Origin: Amaranthus tricolor
Taxonomy: Eukaryota; Streptophyta; Magnoliopsida; Caryophyllales; Amaranthaceae
Assembly: GCF_026212465.1 (NCBI RefSeq)
Contig: NC_080063.1
Span: 560,501-624,500, forward strand
Length of the DNA: 64,000 nt
Reading direction: 5' to 3'
The position numbers were made by a program, and so were the translations under genes. This document shows positions 28,501-40,900 of this stretch, in pieces (position 1 is the first letter of the stretch; every line of letters begins with the position of its first letter). Below the pieces are notes generated by a model that did not search any database, was not told the origin of the DNA, and saw only the letters and a list, made by a program, of their open reading frames with translations.

Positions 28501-31500
28501 GAATGAACAAGGATTAATGGTCAATGACGAATGAACGATGAAGAATGAACAAGGATCAATGATCAATGAAGAATGAACGATGAAGAATGAATAAGGATCT
28601 ATGATGAATGACGAATGAACGATGAAGAATGAACAAGGATCAATGATCAATGAAGAATGAACGATGAAGAATGAATAAGGATCTATGATGAATGACGAAT
28701 GAACGATGAAGAATGAACAAGGATCAATGATCAATGAAGAATGAACGATGAAGAATGAACAAGGAGTAATGGTCAATGACGAATGAACGATGAAGAATGA
28801 ACAAGGATCAATGATCAATGACGAATGAACGATGAAGAATGAACAAGGATCAATGATCAAAGAAGAATGAACGATGAAGAATGAACAAGGATCAATGATC
28901 AATGAAGAATGAACGATGAAGAATCAACAAGGATCAATGGTCAATGACGAATGAACGATGAAGAATGAACAAGGATTAATGGTTAATTACGAATGAACGA
29001 TGAAGAATGAACGAGGATCAATGATCAAAGAAGAATGAACGATGAAGAATGAACAAGGATCAATGATCAATGAAGAATGAACAAGGATCAATGCTCAATA
29101 TCGAATGAACGATGAAGAATGAACAAGGATCAATGATCAATGAAGAATGAACGATGAAGAATGAACAAGGGTCAATGATCAATGAAGAATGAATGATGAA
29201 GAATGAACAAGGATCAATGATCAATGAAGAATGAACGATGAAGAATGAACAAGGATCAATGATCAATGAAGAATGAACGATGAAGAATGAATAAGGATCA
29301 ATGATGAATGACGAATGAACGATGAAGAATGAACAAGGATCAATGATCAATGAAGAATGAACGATGAAGAATGAATAAGGATCTATGATGAATGACGAAT
29401 GAACGATGAAGAATGAACAAGGATCAATGATCAATGACGAATGAACGATGAAGAATGAACAAGGAGTAATGGTCAATGACGAATGAACGATGAAGAATGC
29501 ACAAGGATCAATGATCAATGACGAATGAACGATGAAGAATGAACAAGGATCAATGATCAATGAAGAAAAAACGATGAAGAATGAACAAGGATCAATTATC
29601 AATGAAAAATGAACGATGAAGAATGAACAAGGATCAATGATCAATGAAGAATGAACGATGAAGAATGAACAAGGATTAATTGTCAATGACGAATGAACGA
29701 TGAAGAATGAACAAAGATCAATGATCAATGAAGAATGAACGATGAAGAATGAACAAGGATCAATGATCAATGAAGAATGAACGATAAAGAATGAACGATG
29801 AAGAATGAACAAGGATTAATCATCAATGAAGAATGAACGATGAAGAATAAAACAGGGATCAATGATCAACGAAGAATGAACGATGAAGAATGAACAAGGA
29901 TCAATGATCAATGAAGAATGAACGATGAAGAATGAACAAGGATCAATGATCAATGAAGAATGAACGATGAAGAATGAACAAGGATCAATGATCAATGAAG
30001 AATGAACGATGAAGAATGAACAAGGATTAATGGTGAATGACGAATGAACGATGAAGAATGAACAAGGATCAATGATCAAAGAAGAATGAACGATGAAGAA
30101 AGAACAAGGATCAATGATCAATGAATAATGAACGATGAAGAATGAACAAGGATTAATGGTCAATGACGAATGAACGATGAAGAATGAACAAGGATCAATG
30201 ATCAATGAAGAATGAACGATGAAGAATGAATAAGGATCTATGATGAATGACGAATGAACGATGAAGAATGAACAAGGATCAATGATCAATGAAGAATGAA
30301 CGATGAAGAATGAATAAGGATCTATGATGAATGACGAATGAACGATGAAGAATGAACAAGGATCAATGATCAATGAAGAATGAACGATGAAGAATGAACA
30401 AGGAGTAATGGTCAATGACGAATGAACGATGAAGAATGAACAAGGATCAATGATCAATGACGAATGAACGATGAAGAATGAACAAGGATCAATGATCAAT
30501 GAAGAATGAACGATGAAGAATGAACAAGGATCAATGATCAATGAAGAATGAACGATGAAGAATCAACAAGGATCAATGGTCAATGACGAATGAACGATGA
30601 AGAATGAACAAGGATTAATGGTCAATTACGAATGAACGATGAAGAATGAACGAGGATCAATGATCAAAGAAGAATGAACGATGAAGAATGAACAAGGATC
30701 AATGATCAATGAAGAATGAACAAGGATCAATGCTCAATATCGAATGAACGATGAAGAATGAACAAGGATCAATGATCAATGAAGAATGAACGATGAAGAA
30801 TGAACAAGGGTCAATGATCAATGAAGAATGAACAAGGATCAATGATCAATGAAGAATGAACGATGAAGAATGAACAAGGATCAATGATCAATGAAGAATG
30901 AACGATGAAGAATGAATAAGGATCAATGATGAATGACGAATGAACGATGAAGAATGAACAAGGATCAATGATCAATGAAGAATGAACGATGAAGAATGAA
31001 TAAGGATCTATGATGAATGACGAATGAACGATGAAGAATGAACAAGGATCAATGATCAATGACGAATGAACGATGAAGAATGAACAAGGAGTAATGGTCA
31101 ATGACGAATGAACGATGAAGAATGCACAAGGATCAATAATCAATGACGAATGAACGATGAAGAATGAACAAGGATCAATGATCAATGAAGAATAAACGAT
31201 GAAGAATGAACAAGGATCAATTATCAATGAAAAATGAACGATGAAGAATGAACAAGGATCAATGATCAATGAAGAATGAACGATGAAGAATGAACAAGGA
31301 TTAATGGTCAATGACGAATGAACGATGAAGAATGAACAAAGATCAATGATCAATGAAGAATGAACGATGAAGAATGAACAAGGATCAATGATCAATGAAG
31401 AATGAACGATAAAGAATGAACGATGAAGAATGAACAAGGATTAATCATCAATGAAGAATGAACGATGAAGAATGAACAGGGATCAATGATCAATGAAGAA

Positions 31501-32900
31501 TGAACGATGAAGAATGAACAACGATCAATGATCAATGAAGAATGAACGATGAAGAATGAACAAGGATCAATGATCAATGAAGAATGAACGATGAAGAATG
31601 AACAAGGATCAATGATCAATGAAGAATGAACGATGAAGAATGAACAAGGATTAATGGTCAATGACGAATGAACGATGAAGAATGAACAAGGATCAATGAT
31701 CAAAGAAGAATGAACGATGAAGAATGAACAAGGATCAATGATCAATGAATAATGAACGATGAAGAATGAACAAGGATTAATGGTCAATGACGAATGAACG
31801 ATGAAGAATGAACAAGGATCAATGATCAATGAAGAATGAACGATGAAGAATGAATAAGGATCTATGATGAATGACGAATGAACGATGAAGAATGAACAAG
31901 GATCAATGATCAATGAAGAATGAACGATGAAGAATGAATAAGGATCTATGATGAATGACGAATGAACGATGAAGAATGAACAAGGATCAATGATCAATGA
32001 AGAATGAACGATGAAGAATGAACAAGGAGTAATGGTCAATGACGAATGAACGATGAAGAATGAACAAGGATCAATGATCAATGACGAATGAACGATGAAG
32101 AATGAACAAGGATCAATGATCAATGAAGAATGAACGATGAAGAATGAACAAGGATCAATGATCAATGAAGAATGAACGATGAAGAATCAACAAGGATCAA
32201 TGGTCAATGACGAATGAACGATGAAGAATGAACAAGGATCAATGATCGATGAAGAATGAACAAGGATCAATGATCAATGAAGAATGAACGATGAAGAATA
32301 AACAAGGATCAATGGTCAATGACGAATGAACGATGAAGAATGAACAAAGATCAATGATCAAAGAAGAATGAACGATGAAGAATGAACAAGGATTAATGGT
32401 CAATTACGAATGAACGATGAAGAATGAACGAGGATCAATGATCAAAGAAGAATGAACGATGAAGAATGAACAAGGATCAATGATCAATGAAGAATGAACA
32501 AGGATCAATGCTCAATATCGAATGAACGATGAAGAATGAACAAGGATCAATGATCAATGAAGAATGAACGATGAAGAATGAACAAGGGTCAATGATCAAT
32601 GAAGAATGAACGATGAAGAATGAACAAGGATCAATGATCAATGAAGAATGAACGATGAAGAATGAACAAGGATCAATGGTAAATGACGAATGAACGATGA
32701 AGAATGAACAAGGATCAATGATCAATGAAGAATGAACGATGAATAATGAACAAGGATCAATGCCCAATGACGAATGAACGATGAAGAATGAACAAGGATC
32801 AATGATCAATGAAGAATGATCTTCATGAACAAGGATCAATGATCAATGAAGAATGAACGATGAAGAATGAACAAGGATCAATGGTCAATGACGAATGAAC
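27394..32900. repeat. Type-A block duplicated across the retrotransposon (left copy)
   Basis: Variant order from 27394 matches 43401 onward at a constant offset of 16,007 bp for about 2.4 kb, then at 14,382 bp up to the landmark pair 32819 and 47201 and beyond. The 1,625-bp change in offset reflects an internal tandem duplication present only here: the run at 29060-29812 recurs at about 30811-31437, and 29816-30541 at about 31392-32165. The two copies now lie on opposite sides of the retroelement and the type-B repeats, so the block was copied over a long distance rather than to its neighbour. Confidence 0.82.
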
Positions 32901-35690
32901 GATGAAGAATGAACAAGGATCAATGATCGATAAAGAATGAACAAGGATCAATGATCAATTACGAATGAACGATGAAGAATGAACAAGGATCAATGATCAA
33001 TGAAGAATGAACGATGAAGAATGAACAAGGATCAATGATCAATGAAGAATGAACGATGAAGAATGAACAAGGATCAATGCTCAATATCGAATGAACGATG
33101 AAGAATGAACAAGGATCAATGATCAATGAAGAATTAACGATGAAGAATGAACAAGGATCAATGATCAATGAAGAATGAACGATGAAGAATGAACAAGGAT
33201 CAATGCTCAATGAAGAATGAACGATGAAGAATGAACAAGGATCAATGATCAATGAAGAATGAACGATGAAGAATGAAAAAGGATCAATGATCAATGAAGA
33301 ATGAACAAGGATCAATGATCAATGAAGAATTAACGATGAAGAATGAACAAGGATCAATGATCAATGAAGAATGAACGATGAAGAATGAACAAGGATCAAT
33401 GCTCAATGAAGAATGAACGATGAAGAATGAACAAGGATCAATGATCAATGAAGAATGAACGATGAAGAATGAAAAAGGATCAATGATCAATGAAGAATGA
33501 ACAAGGATCAATGATCAATGAAGAATGAACGATGAAGAATGAACAAGGATCATTGATCAATGAAGAATGAACGATGAAGAATGAACAAGGATCAACGATC
33601 AATGAAGAATGAACGATGAAGAATGAACAAGGATCAATGGTCAATGACGAATGTACGATGAAGAATGAACAAGGATCAATGATCGATGAAGAATGAACAA
33701 GGATCAATGATCAATGAAGAATGAACGATGAAGAATAAACAAGGATCAATGGTCAATGACGAATGAACGATGAAGAATGAACAAAGATCAATGATCAAAG
33801 AAGAATGAACGATGAAGAATGAACAAGGATTAATGGTCAATTACGAATGAACGATGAAGAATGAACAAGGATCAATGATCAAAGAAGAATGAACGATGAA
33901 GAATGAACAAGGATCAATGCTCAATATCGAATGAACGATGAAGAATGAACAAGGATCAATGCTCAATGACGAATGAACGATGAAGAATGAACAAGGATCA
34001 ATGCTCAATGACGAATGAACGATGAAGAATGAACAAGGATCAATGATCAATGAAGAATGAACGATGAAGAATGAACAACGATCAATGATCAATGAAGAAT
34101 GAACGATGAAGAATGAAAAAGGATCAATGATCAATGAAGAATGAACAAGGATCAATGATCAATGAAGAATTAACGATGAAGAATGAACAAGGATCAATGA
34201 TCAATGAAGAATGAACGATGAATAATGAACAAGGATCAATGCCCAATGACGAATGAACGATGAAGAATGAACAAGGATCAATGATCAATGAAGAATGATC
34301 TTCATGAACAAGGATCAATGATCAATGAAGAATGAACGATGAAGAATGAACAAGGATCAATGGTCAATGACGAATGAACGATGAAGAATGAACAAGGATC
34401 AATGATCGATAAAGAATGAACAAGGATCAATGATCAATTACGAATGAACGATGAAGAATGAACAAGGATCAATGATCAATGAAGAATGAACGATGAAGAA
34501 TGAACAAGGATCAATGATCAATGAAGAATGAACGATGAAGAATGAACAAGGATCAATGCTCAATATCGAATGAACGATGAAGAATGAACAAGGATCAATG
34601 ATCAATGAAGAATTAACGATGAAGAATGAACAAGGATCAATGATCAATGAAGAATGAACGATGAAGAATGAACAAGGATCAATGCTCAATGAAGAATGAA
34701 CGATGAAGAATGAACAAGGATCAATGATCAATGAAGAATGAACGATGAAGAATGAAAAAGGATCAATGATCAATGAAGAATGAACAAGGATCAATGATCA
34801 ATGAAGAATTAACGATGAAGAATGAACAAGGATCAATGATCAATGAAGAATGAACGATGAAGAATGAACAAGGATCAATGCTCAATGAAGAATGAACGAT
34901 GAAGAATGAACAAGGATCAATGATCAATGAAGAATGAACGATGAAGAATGAAAAAGGATCAATGATCAATGAAGAATGAACAAGGATCAATGATCAATGA
35001 AGAATGAACGATGAAGAATGAACAAGGATCATTGATCAATGAAGAATGAACGATGAAGAATGAACAAGGATCAATGATCAATGAAGAATGAACGATGAAG
35101 AATGAACAAGGATCAATGGTCAATGACGAATGTACGATGAAGAATGAACAAGGATCAATGATCGATGAAGAATGAACAAGGATCAATGATCAATGAAGAA
35201 TGAACGATGAAGAATAAACAAGGATCAATGGTCAATGACGAATGAACGATGAAGAATGAACAAAGATCAATGATCAAAGAAGAATGAACGATGAAGAATG
35301 AACAAGGATTAATGGTCAATTACGAATGAACGATGAAGAATGAACAAGGATCAATGATCAAAGAAGAATGAACGATGAAGAATGAACAAGGATCAATGCT
35401 CAATATCGAATGAACGATGAAGAATGAACAAGGATCAATGCTCAATGACGAATGAACGATGAAGAATGAACAAGGATCAATGCTCAATGACGAATGAACG
35501 ATGAAGAATGAACAAGGATCAATGATCAATGAAGAATGAACGATGAAGAATGAACAAGGATCAATGATCAATGAAGAATGAACGATGAAGAATGAAAAAG
35601 GATCAATGATCAATGAAGAATGAACAAGGATCAATGATCAATGAAGAATTAACGATGAAGAATGAACAAGGATCAATGATCAATGAAGAA
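32720..35690. repeat. Type-B tandem duplication, period 1,479 bp
   Basis: About 32.72-34.19 kb is repeated at about 34.20-35.69 kb. Landmarks at 32819 and 34298 and the open runs at 32959, 33284, 33480 and 33841 all recur exactly 1,479 bp later. Type B is recognised by frequent GCTCAAT-GACGAAT, GATCATT and GAAAAAG variants, TAACGAT in place of GAACGAT, and absence of the GATCTAT-GATGAAT variant. Small differences exist, for example GATCAACGATC near 33593 against GATCAATGATC in the later copy. Confidence 0.88.
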
Positions 35691-36832
35691 TGAACGATGA
35701 AGAATGAACAAGGATCAATGCTCAATGAAGAATGAATGATGAAGAATGAACAAGGATCAATGATCAATGAAGAATGAACGATGTAGAATGAAAAAGGATC
35801 AATGATCAATGAAGAATGAACAAGGATCAATGATCAATGAAGAATGAACGATGAAGAATGAACAAGGATCATTGATCAATGAAGAATGAACGATGAAGAA
35901 TGAACAAGGATCAATGATCAATGAAGAATGAACGATGAAGAATGAACAAGGATCAATGGTCAATGACGAATGTACGATGAAGAATGAACAAGGATCAATG
36001 ATCGATGAAGAATGAAGAAGGATCAATGATCAATGAAGAATGAACGATGAAGAATAAACAAGGATCAATGGTCAATGACGAATGAACGATGAAGAATGAA
36101 CAAAGATCAATGATCAAAGAAGAATGAACGATGAAGAATGAACAAGGATCAATGCTCAATATCGAATGAACGATGAAGAATGAACAAGGATCAATGCTCA
36201 ATGACGAATGAACGATGAAGAATGAACAAGGATCAATGCTCAATGACGAATGAACGATGAAGAATGAACAAGGATCAATGATCAATGAAGAATGAACGAT
36301 GAAGAATGAACAAGGATCAATGATCAATGAAGAATGAACGATGAAGAATGAACAAGGATCAATGGTCAATGACGAATGTACGATGAAGAATGAACAAGGA
36401 TCAATGATCGATGAAGAATGAACAAGGATCAATGATCAATGAAGAATGAACGATGAAGAATAAACAAGGATCAATGGTCAATGACGAATGAACGATGAAG
36501 AATGAACAAGGATTAATGGTCAATTACGAATGAACGATGAAGAATGAACAAGGATCAATGATCAAAGAAGAATGAACGATGAAGAATGAACAAGGATCAA
36601 TGATCAATGAAGAATGAACAAGGATCAATGCTCAATATCGAATGAACGATGAAGAATGAACAAGGATCAATGCTCAATGACGAATGAACGATGAAGAATG
36701 AACAAGGATCAATGATCAATGAAGAATGAACGATGAAGAATGAACAAGGATCAATGATCAATGAAGAATGAACGATGAAGAATGAATAAGGATCTATGAT
36801 GAATGACGAATGAACGATGAAGAATGAACAAG
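35512..36832. repeat. Segment X, left copy, abutting the retrotransposon
   Basis: This 1,321-bp satellite segment is repeated at 42232-43552 at a constant offset of 6,720 bp. Read line by line, I find one difference: G at 36017 against C at 42737. Otherwise-rare variants are shared, including GAATGAT near 35732 and GATGTAG near 35781. The segment ends exactly at the 5' LTR, and its partner begins exactly at the end of the 3' LTR. It contains a type-B to type-A joint at about 36.68 kb. Removing the element and one target duplication leaves a direct tandem pair of period 1,316 bp, which is 188 heptads. Confidence 0.95.
36828..36832. repeat. Target-site duplication ACAAG, left
   Basis: The five bases before the 5' LTR are ACAAG, identical to the five bases after the 3' LTR (42232-42236). 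Five bp is the usual Ty3/gypsy target duplication. The site is the end of heptad 4 in an ordinary monomer. ACAAG occurs in nearly every monomer, so the match is weaker evidence than it would be in unique DNA. Confidence 0.85.
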
Positions 36833-37035
36833 TGACCAAGATGGTCAAGGTACAAGTGTCCAAGATGTCCAAGTCCAATCCAATGCAAGGGAATTAATTT
36901 TGTCCAAGTCTTATTTTGATCATAGCATGCACGGTCCAAATAAGTCATCAAATGGTTGTACTTTGCTAAGTATGACTAAGTACTTTGTTGAAAGTATAAA
37001 TTAAAGGGTGTCGGTTACAAGGAATTAATTCCAAA

Positions 37036-37139
37036 CAGTTTTGGAATACGAAGGGGCATGTTTTAAGGAGATTTAAAGCTGGTTTTTAATCTCATTTAAA
37101 GCTGCAGTTTTGGAATTCAAAGGGGCATGTTTTTAGGAG
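37036..37139 (+). repeat. Imperfect 35-bp direct repeat in U3
   Basis: 37036-37070 and 37105-37139 both read CAGTTTTGGAAT, then a short variable part, then AAGGGGCATGTTTT and an AGGAG end, spaced 69 bp apart. ATTTAAAGCTG also occurs twice between them (37071 and 37094). Duplicated U3 motifs upstream of a TATA box are often enhancer-like in LTRs, but that role is an inference. The same pair is present in the 3' LTR, 4,369 bp downstream. Confidence 0.7.
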
Positions 37140-37491
37140 TATTTATGGCTGAATATTAACCTTTTTTAGTGGGGGTTACTAGGCATTATTGTAGGAGTAA
37201 AATGCAATAATAAAGAAGCTTAAATGGAGGAGTAAATGGGAGTTACCAGGCAAATGAATGGGCTGTTTTGGATGTTACTTTGCACACTTGAAGGAGCCAT
37301 GTGAAGAGTTTAATTGCTGGCCATTTCTTCCCTAGTTTTAATCTTTGTTTAATTAGTCTTAAGTGTGTGTAATGGAGATTAATGTGGACATTGATTAGCC
37401 ACTTAATTCTCTTTTATTTTGTTGTCTTTTTATTTTCTTTTGTGAATTTATTTAGGCAAGTGAAAGGTTGTAATTATTTAATGTAAGAATG

Positions 37492-37501
37492 CTATATATA
37501 G
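37492..37501 (+). promoter_or_regulatory. Candidate LTR TATA box
   Basis: CTATATATAG lies 660 bp into the 5' LTR, the best TATA match in the LTR, and is placed where a U3/R promoter would be expected. It leaves about 360 bp for R and U5. No transcription start can be assigned from sequence. Confidence 0.55.
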
Positions 37502-37636
37502 CATACTTTGATGAATGAAAAACACATCCAGAAATTTGCCAAAAAACTTGTGTTTTGTTTATTGAACTTGACTTGTGTTTAGTCATTTTTAATTGTCCAA
37601 ATTTGAGTGTTCCAAATTTGAAGAGTTAGAGTTTTA

Positions 37637-37770
37637 GTGAGAGTTCCTAAAACTAAAGCTTGTAGTTGACGATTTGGTGAGAGTTCCCTAATCTAAGCTA
37701 CACCCAAACAAGTGAGTGAGTGTTCCTCCTTGTTATATCCTCAAGTTTAGGGTGAGAGTTCCCCTAACTA
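37637..37770 (+). repeat. Three copies of a GTGAGAGTTCC motif in R/U5
   Basis: GTGAGAGTTCC followed by C/CTAA-rich sequence occurs at 37637, 37677 and 37752, downstream of the TATA-like box and so probably within the transcribed leader. The copies differ in the number of C residues and in the following bases. The function is unknown. Possible roles are leader RNA structure or a packaging signal. Confidence 0.6.
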
Positions 37771-37866
37771 ATTTGATCATACTAAAAAAATATACCAAAA
37801 AAACGTGTGACCCCTTTAACTTATCATTTTGTAACAAGGTTTCTCGTCTTGTTTACACATCATTTT

Positions 37867-37883
37867 GCGCGTCAGGTAGGGGG
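37867..37883 (+). promoter_or_regulatory. Candidate primer-binding site
   Basis: GCGCGTCAGGTAGGGGG begins 4 nt after the 5' LTR, where the tRNA primer-binding site of an LTR element belongs. It resembles G-rich sequences I associate with this position in other plant Ty3/gypsy elements. I do not assign the tRNA. The upstream TTTT in place of the more usual TGG start makes the match imperfect. Confidence 0.5.
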
Positions 37884-37926
37884 AGTTTTTCCATACACTT
37901 CCAAAGGGGTCGAATACCTACATATT

Positions 37927-40900
37927 ATGGGAGAGAATCAAGATTTGAGGGTAGCTTTGGAAGCTCTCAATCGATCCATTGCTAGTCAAGAAAGGTTGGC
38001 CGAGACTAATGCCAATCTACAAGGGAATCTTGCTGCCTTAATGGCAAGACTCTTGAACGAGCAAGATAGGAGAGATCAAGATGAAGAACCTCCACCTAGG
38101 AGGGAGGATAGGAGTCTCAAAGTAGACGTCCCTTCCTTTGATGGGTCACTTGATCCAGAGAAGTACTTGGAATGGGAGAAATCCTTGGAAAGGTACTTTG
38201 AGTACAAGGATATTCAAGAAGAAGTGCAGAAATATAAGATAGCAAAGGTGAAACTGAAGGGCTATGGTGACAGTTGGTTGCAAGGGGAACAAAGGGCACG
38301 TACCCTTAGGGGTAAAGCACCCATATCAACTTGGAACAAGATGAAGAAACGGATGAGAGACCGTTTCATTCCTCACAATTACAAGCAAAGCCAATATGTG
38401 AAGTGGAGTACTTTGCAACAAAATGGAGATTCCGTGGAAGACTACATCAAAGAGTTTGATAGGCTTGCCATTATGTGTGAAGTAACTGAAAATGAAGAGC
38501 TCAAAATGGGGCGTTTTGTAGCTGGGTTGGATCAAGAATTACAAGACAAGCTTGAAGGTTACACTAACCTCACGTTTGTGGAAGCTTGCAAACTTGTGAC
38601 CAAGTTTGATGCTAGGAGGAAAAAGAAGAAAACGCCTACCACTACTCCAGTGGTGCGCAAACCACCCTTCACCTTGAAGGAGGGTTCTTCCTTTAGCAAG
38701 TCAAATGAAGCACTTAAGAAAGACAAGAAAGACTTCAAACTTAGCGACATTGTCTGTTACAAGTGTGGAGGTAGAGGTCATTTCAAGAAGGATTGTCCTA
38801 ACTCAAGAGCTTTAACAATCCAAGAGGTTAAGCTTATGGCCACGCAAAACATTAATTGGGAGGATTTTGAAACAGAAGAAGAGGAGATCGAGAATCCCAA
38901 TGAAGAGGATGGGGAAGAAGATCATTGCTTTCCGGAGATGGAGGACAAAACCAATCTGGTTGTTAGGAGGGCATTGCAAGCACGAGTGGAGGAGCCTTTG
39001 GCGCCACAAAGGCAACACATTTTCATCACCAAATGTAAAATTGGTGACGAGGTATGTGATTTAATTATTGACGGGGGTAGTGAGGCTAATACTGTGTCAA
39101 AGACTTTAGTGTCTAGACTTGGTCTTACCACCACTAATCATCCACACCCTTACAAGTTGAGTTGGTTAGATTCTAATTCTAGTACGGGAGTTAGAAAGCA
39201 ATGCATGGTTAGTTTTTCTATTGGTTCCTATCATGATAGTCAATTGTGTGATGTTGTGTCAATGGATGCTTGTCATATTCTGCTCGGTAGGCCATGGCAA
39301 ACGGATAGAAAATCATTTCATGATGGATACCATAATACATACACTATAACTCACCAAGGGAAACAAAAAAAATTACACCCTTTACCACCCCCACGGCTTT
39401 CACAAAAACCACACAGAGAAATTTCTTTATTGTCCTTTAAAGAATTTGAGAGGGAGTTTGAAGGTGAGGGAGAGTTGTTCTTATTATATTCCAAAGAAAT
39501 CCACGAAAAATTTGTGAGTCAAAATCCTAACTTGGCACAATTGATTAAGGAGTTTGAGGATGTTTTTCCTAATGAGTTGCCTAAGGGGTTACCACCTTTG
39601 AGAGGAATTGGCGCCGTGTTGATCCAAGAAGGGCGTCCAATCGCTTATTTTAGCGAGAAGTTGAGCCAAGGCAAGCTGAATTATTCCACCTATGATAAAG
39701 AGTTCTATGCAATGGTAAGAGCTTTAGATCATTGGTCACATTATTTGAGGCCACAACCGTTCATACTACATTCTGATCATGAGTCTTTAAGATTCATTCA
39801 TGGCCAAAAGAAGCTGAATTCGAGGCATGCTAAGTGGGTGGAGTTCTTGCAAACATTTAACTTTTCCTCTAAATACAAGAGTGGGAAAGCTAATGTTGTT
39901 GCGGATGCCTTATCTAGAAGACATTCTCTACTTGGAGTGGTGGAAGCTAAGATTCTTGGTTTTGATTTGATCAAAGAGTACTACAAGGAAGATGGTGATT
40001 TTAATGGCGTCATGGAGAAATGTGTTCATGGAGTTTATGATTTATTTTCCTTACATGATGGTTTTCTTTTCAAGGGAAATAGATTATGCATTCCTAAGTG
40101 TCCAATTAGAAGTTTGTTGATTCATGAAGTTCATGGAGGAGGTCTAGCTGGTCACGTTGGGATTCAAAAGACAATGGAGCTTCTTCAAGCTCACTTTTAC
40201 TGGCCAAAGATGTTAGCTACGGTTCATCATGTGGTTAGTCGTTGCTCTACTTGTCAAAGGGCAAAAATGGTGTTTCATAAGGGTCTTTACAAGCCTTTGC
40301 CAGTTCCCGAGAGACCTTGGGAAGATGTTAGTATGGATTTTATTGTAGCTTTACCTAGAACTCAAAGGGGTAAAGATTCAATAATGGTGGTTGTTGATAG
40401 GTTCTCAAAAATGGCTCACTTCATTCCATGTCATAAAACTGAAGATGCCATGAAAGTGGCTAAGCTATATTTTGAGGAAGTGGTTCGTTTTCATGGGGTG
40501 CCACGCACCATTGTGTCCGATCGAGATACAAAGTTCCTAAGTCATTTTTGGAAGTCATTATGGCGTCTCATGGGAACTAAGTTGCTGTTTTCTACATCAC
40601 ATCATCCACAAACCGACGGTCAAACCGAGGTGGTGAATAGAGTTCTTGGTTCTTTGCTTAGAACATTGGTTAGTAAGAGCACCAAGGATTGGGATGTTAA
40701 GCTTGATCATGCCGAGTTTGCTTACAATAGGACTCCTAGTGCTACTACAAAGTATTCACCTTTTGAAGTAGTCTACGGGGTTAATCCCTATGTTCCTATT
40801 GATCTTATTGCTCTACCTCAAGATAAGTTTGTGCATGGAGGTGCAAAAGAGCAAGCCGAGTTCATGGTCAAGATTCACAAGGAAGTGAGGAAGAATATTG

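Larger units (their letters stand above)
1..36832. repeat. 42-bp heptad-based satellite array, left arm
   Basis: Uninterrupted head-to-tail satellite, about 877 monomer equivalents. The 42-bp monomer reads as six 7-mers: GAAGAAT (heptads 1 and 3), GAACGAT (2), GAACAAG (4) and GATCAAT (5 and 6). These pair into three 14-mers. The consensus plus strand is 50% A, 24% G, 17% T and 9.5% C, so it is about 74% purine. Each consensus monomer carries two GATC sites and one CpG. Recurrent variants include GACGAAT for heptad 1, GATTAAT-GGTCAAT, GATCTAT-GATGAAT after GAATAAG, GCTCAAT-ATCGAAT, GCCCAAT and GAGTAAT. Occasional 28-bp monomers lack one 14-mer and shift phase. No host gene, promoter or other transposon was seen in the arm. 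Whether it is centromeric, pericentromeric or subtelomeric cannot be told from sequence alone. Confidence 0.99.
36833..37862 (+). repeat. 5' LTR (1,030 bp)
   Basis: Direct repeat of 41202-42231 at offset 4,369. Reading both copies in full I find one difference: T at 37773 against C at 42142. It begins TGACC and ends ACATCA. It holds a TATA-like box at 37492-37501 and two sets of short internal repeats. The first 172 bp correspond to the part of the 3' LTR that encodes the end of the polyprotein, including its stop codon. Here they lack the upstream frame. Confidence 0.97.

Noticed and set aside
1..36432. Dozens of minus-strand open frames of 60-377 codons with a repeating 14-residue peptide (SLIIDPCSFFIVHS)
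   Set aside because: A 42-bp monomer is divisible by three, so a stop-free minus-strand phase persists until a 28-bp or otherwise irregular monomer shifts it. The frame is broken every 0.2-1.1 kb, no promoter or unique sequence accompanies any of them, and variants fall without regard to codon position. They are satellite artefacts, as are the equivalent frames at 42.3-64 kb.
36751..36951. Minus-strand frame shared with 41129-41320
   Set aside because: It lies in the LTR start on the antisense strand and reappears only because the LTRs are identical.
37501..37520. Possible origin of the satellite from the LTR (GATGAATGAAAA near 37510)
   Set aside because: The similarity is about a dozen A-rich bases, expected by chance, with no longer match between LTR and monomer.
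37807..37926. Upstream extension of gag from GTG at 37807
   Set aside because: A GTG start is improbable in a plant, and the extension would translate the LTR end and the primer-binding site. The ATG at 37927 precedes the coiled-coil and Gag domain.
37716..37985. 89-codon plus-strand frame across the 5' LTR end
   Set aside because: It overlaps the LTR, the primer-binding region and the start of gag in another phase, with no recognisable domain.
38117..39134. Minus-strand frames of 60-70 codons inside gag
   Set aside because: They are antisense shadows of the gag-pol frame with no domain or start context.
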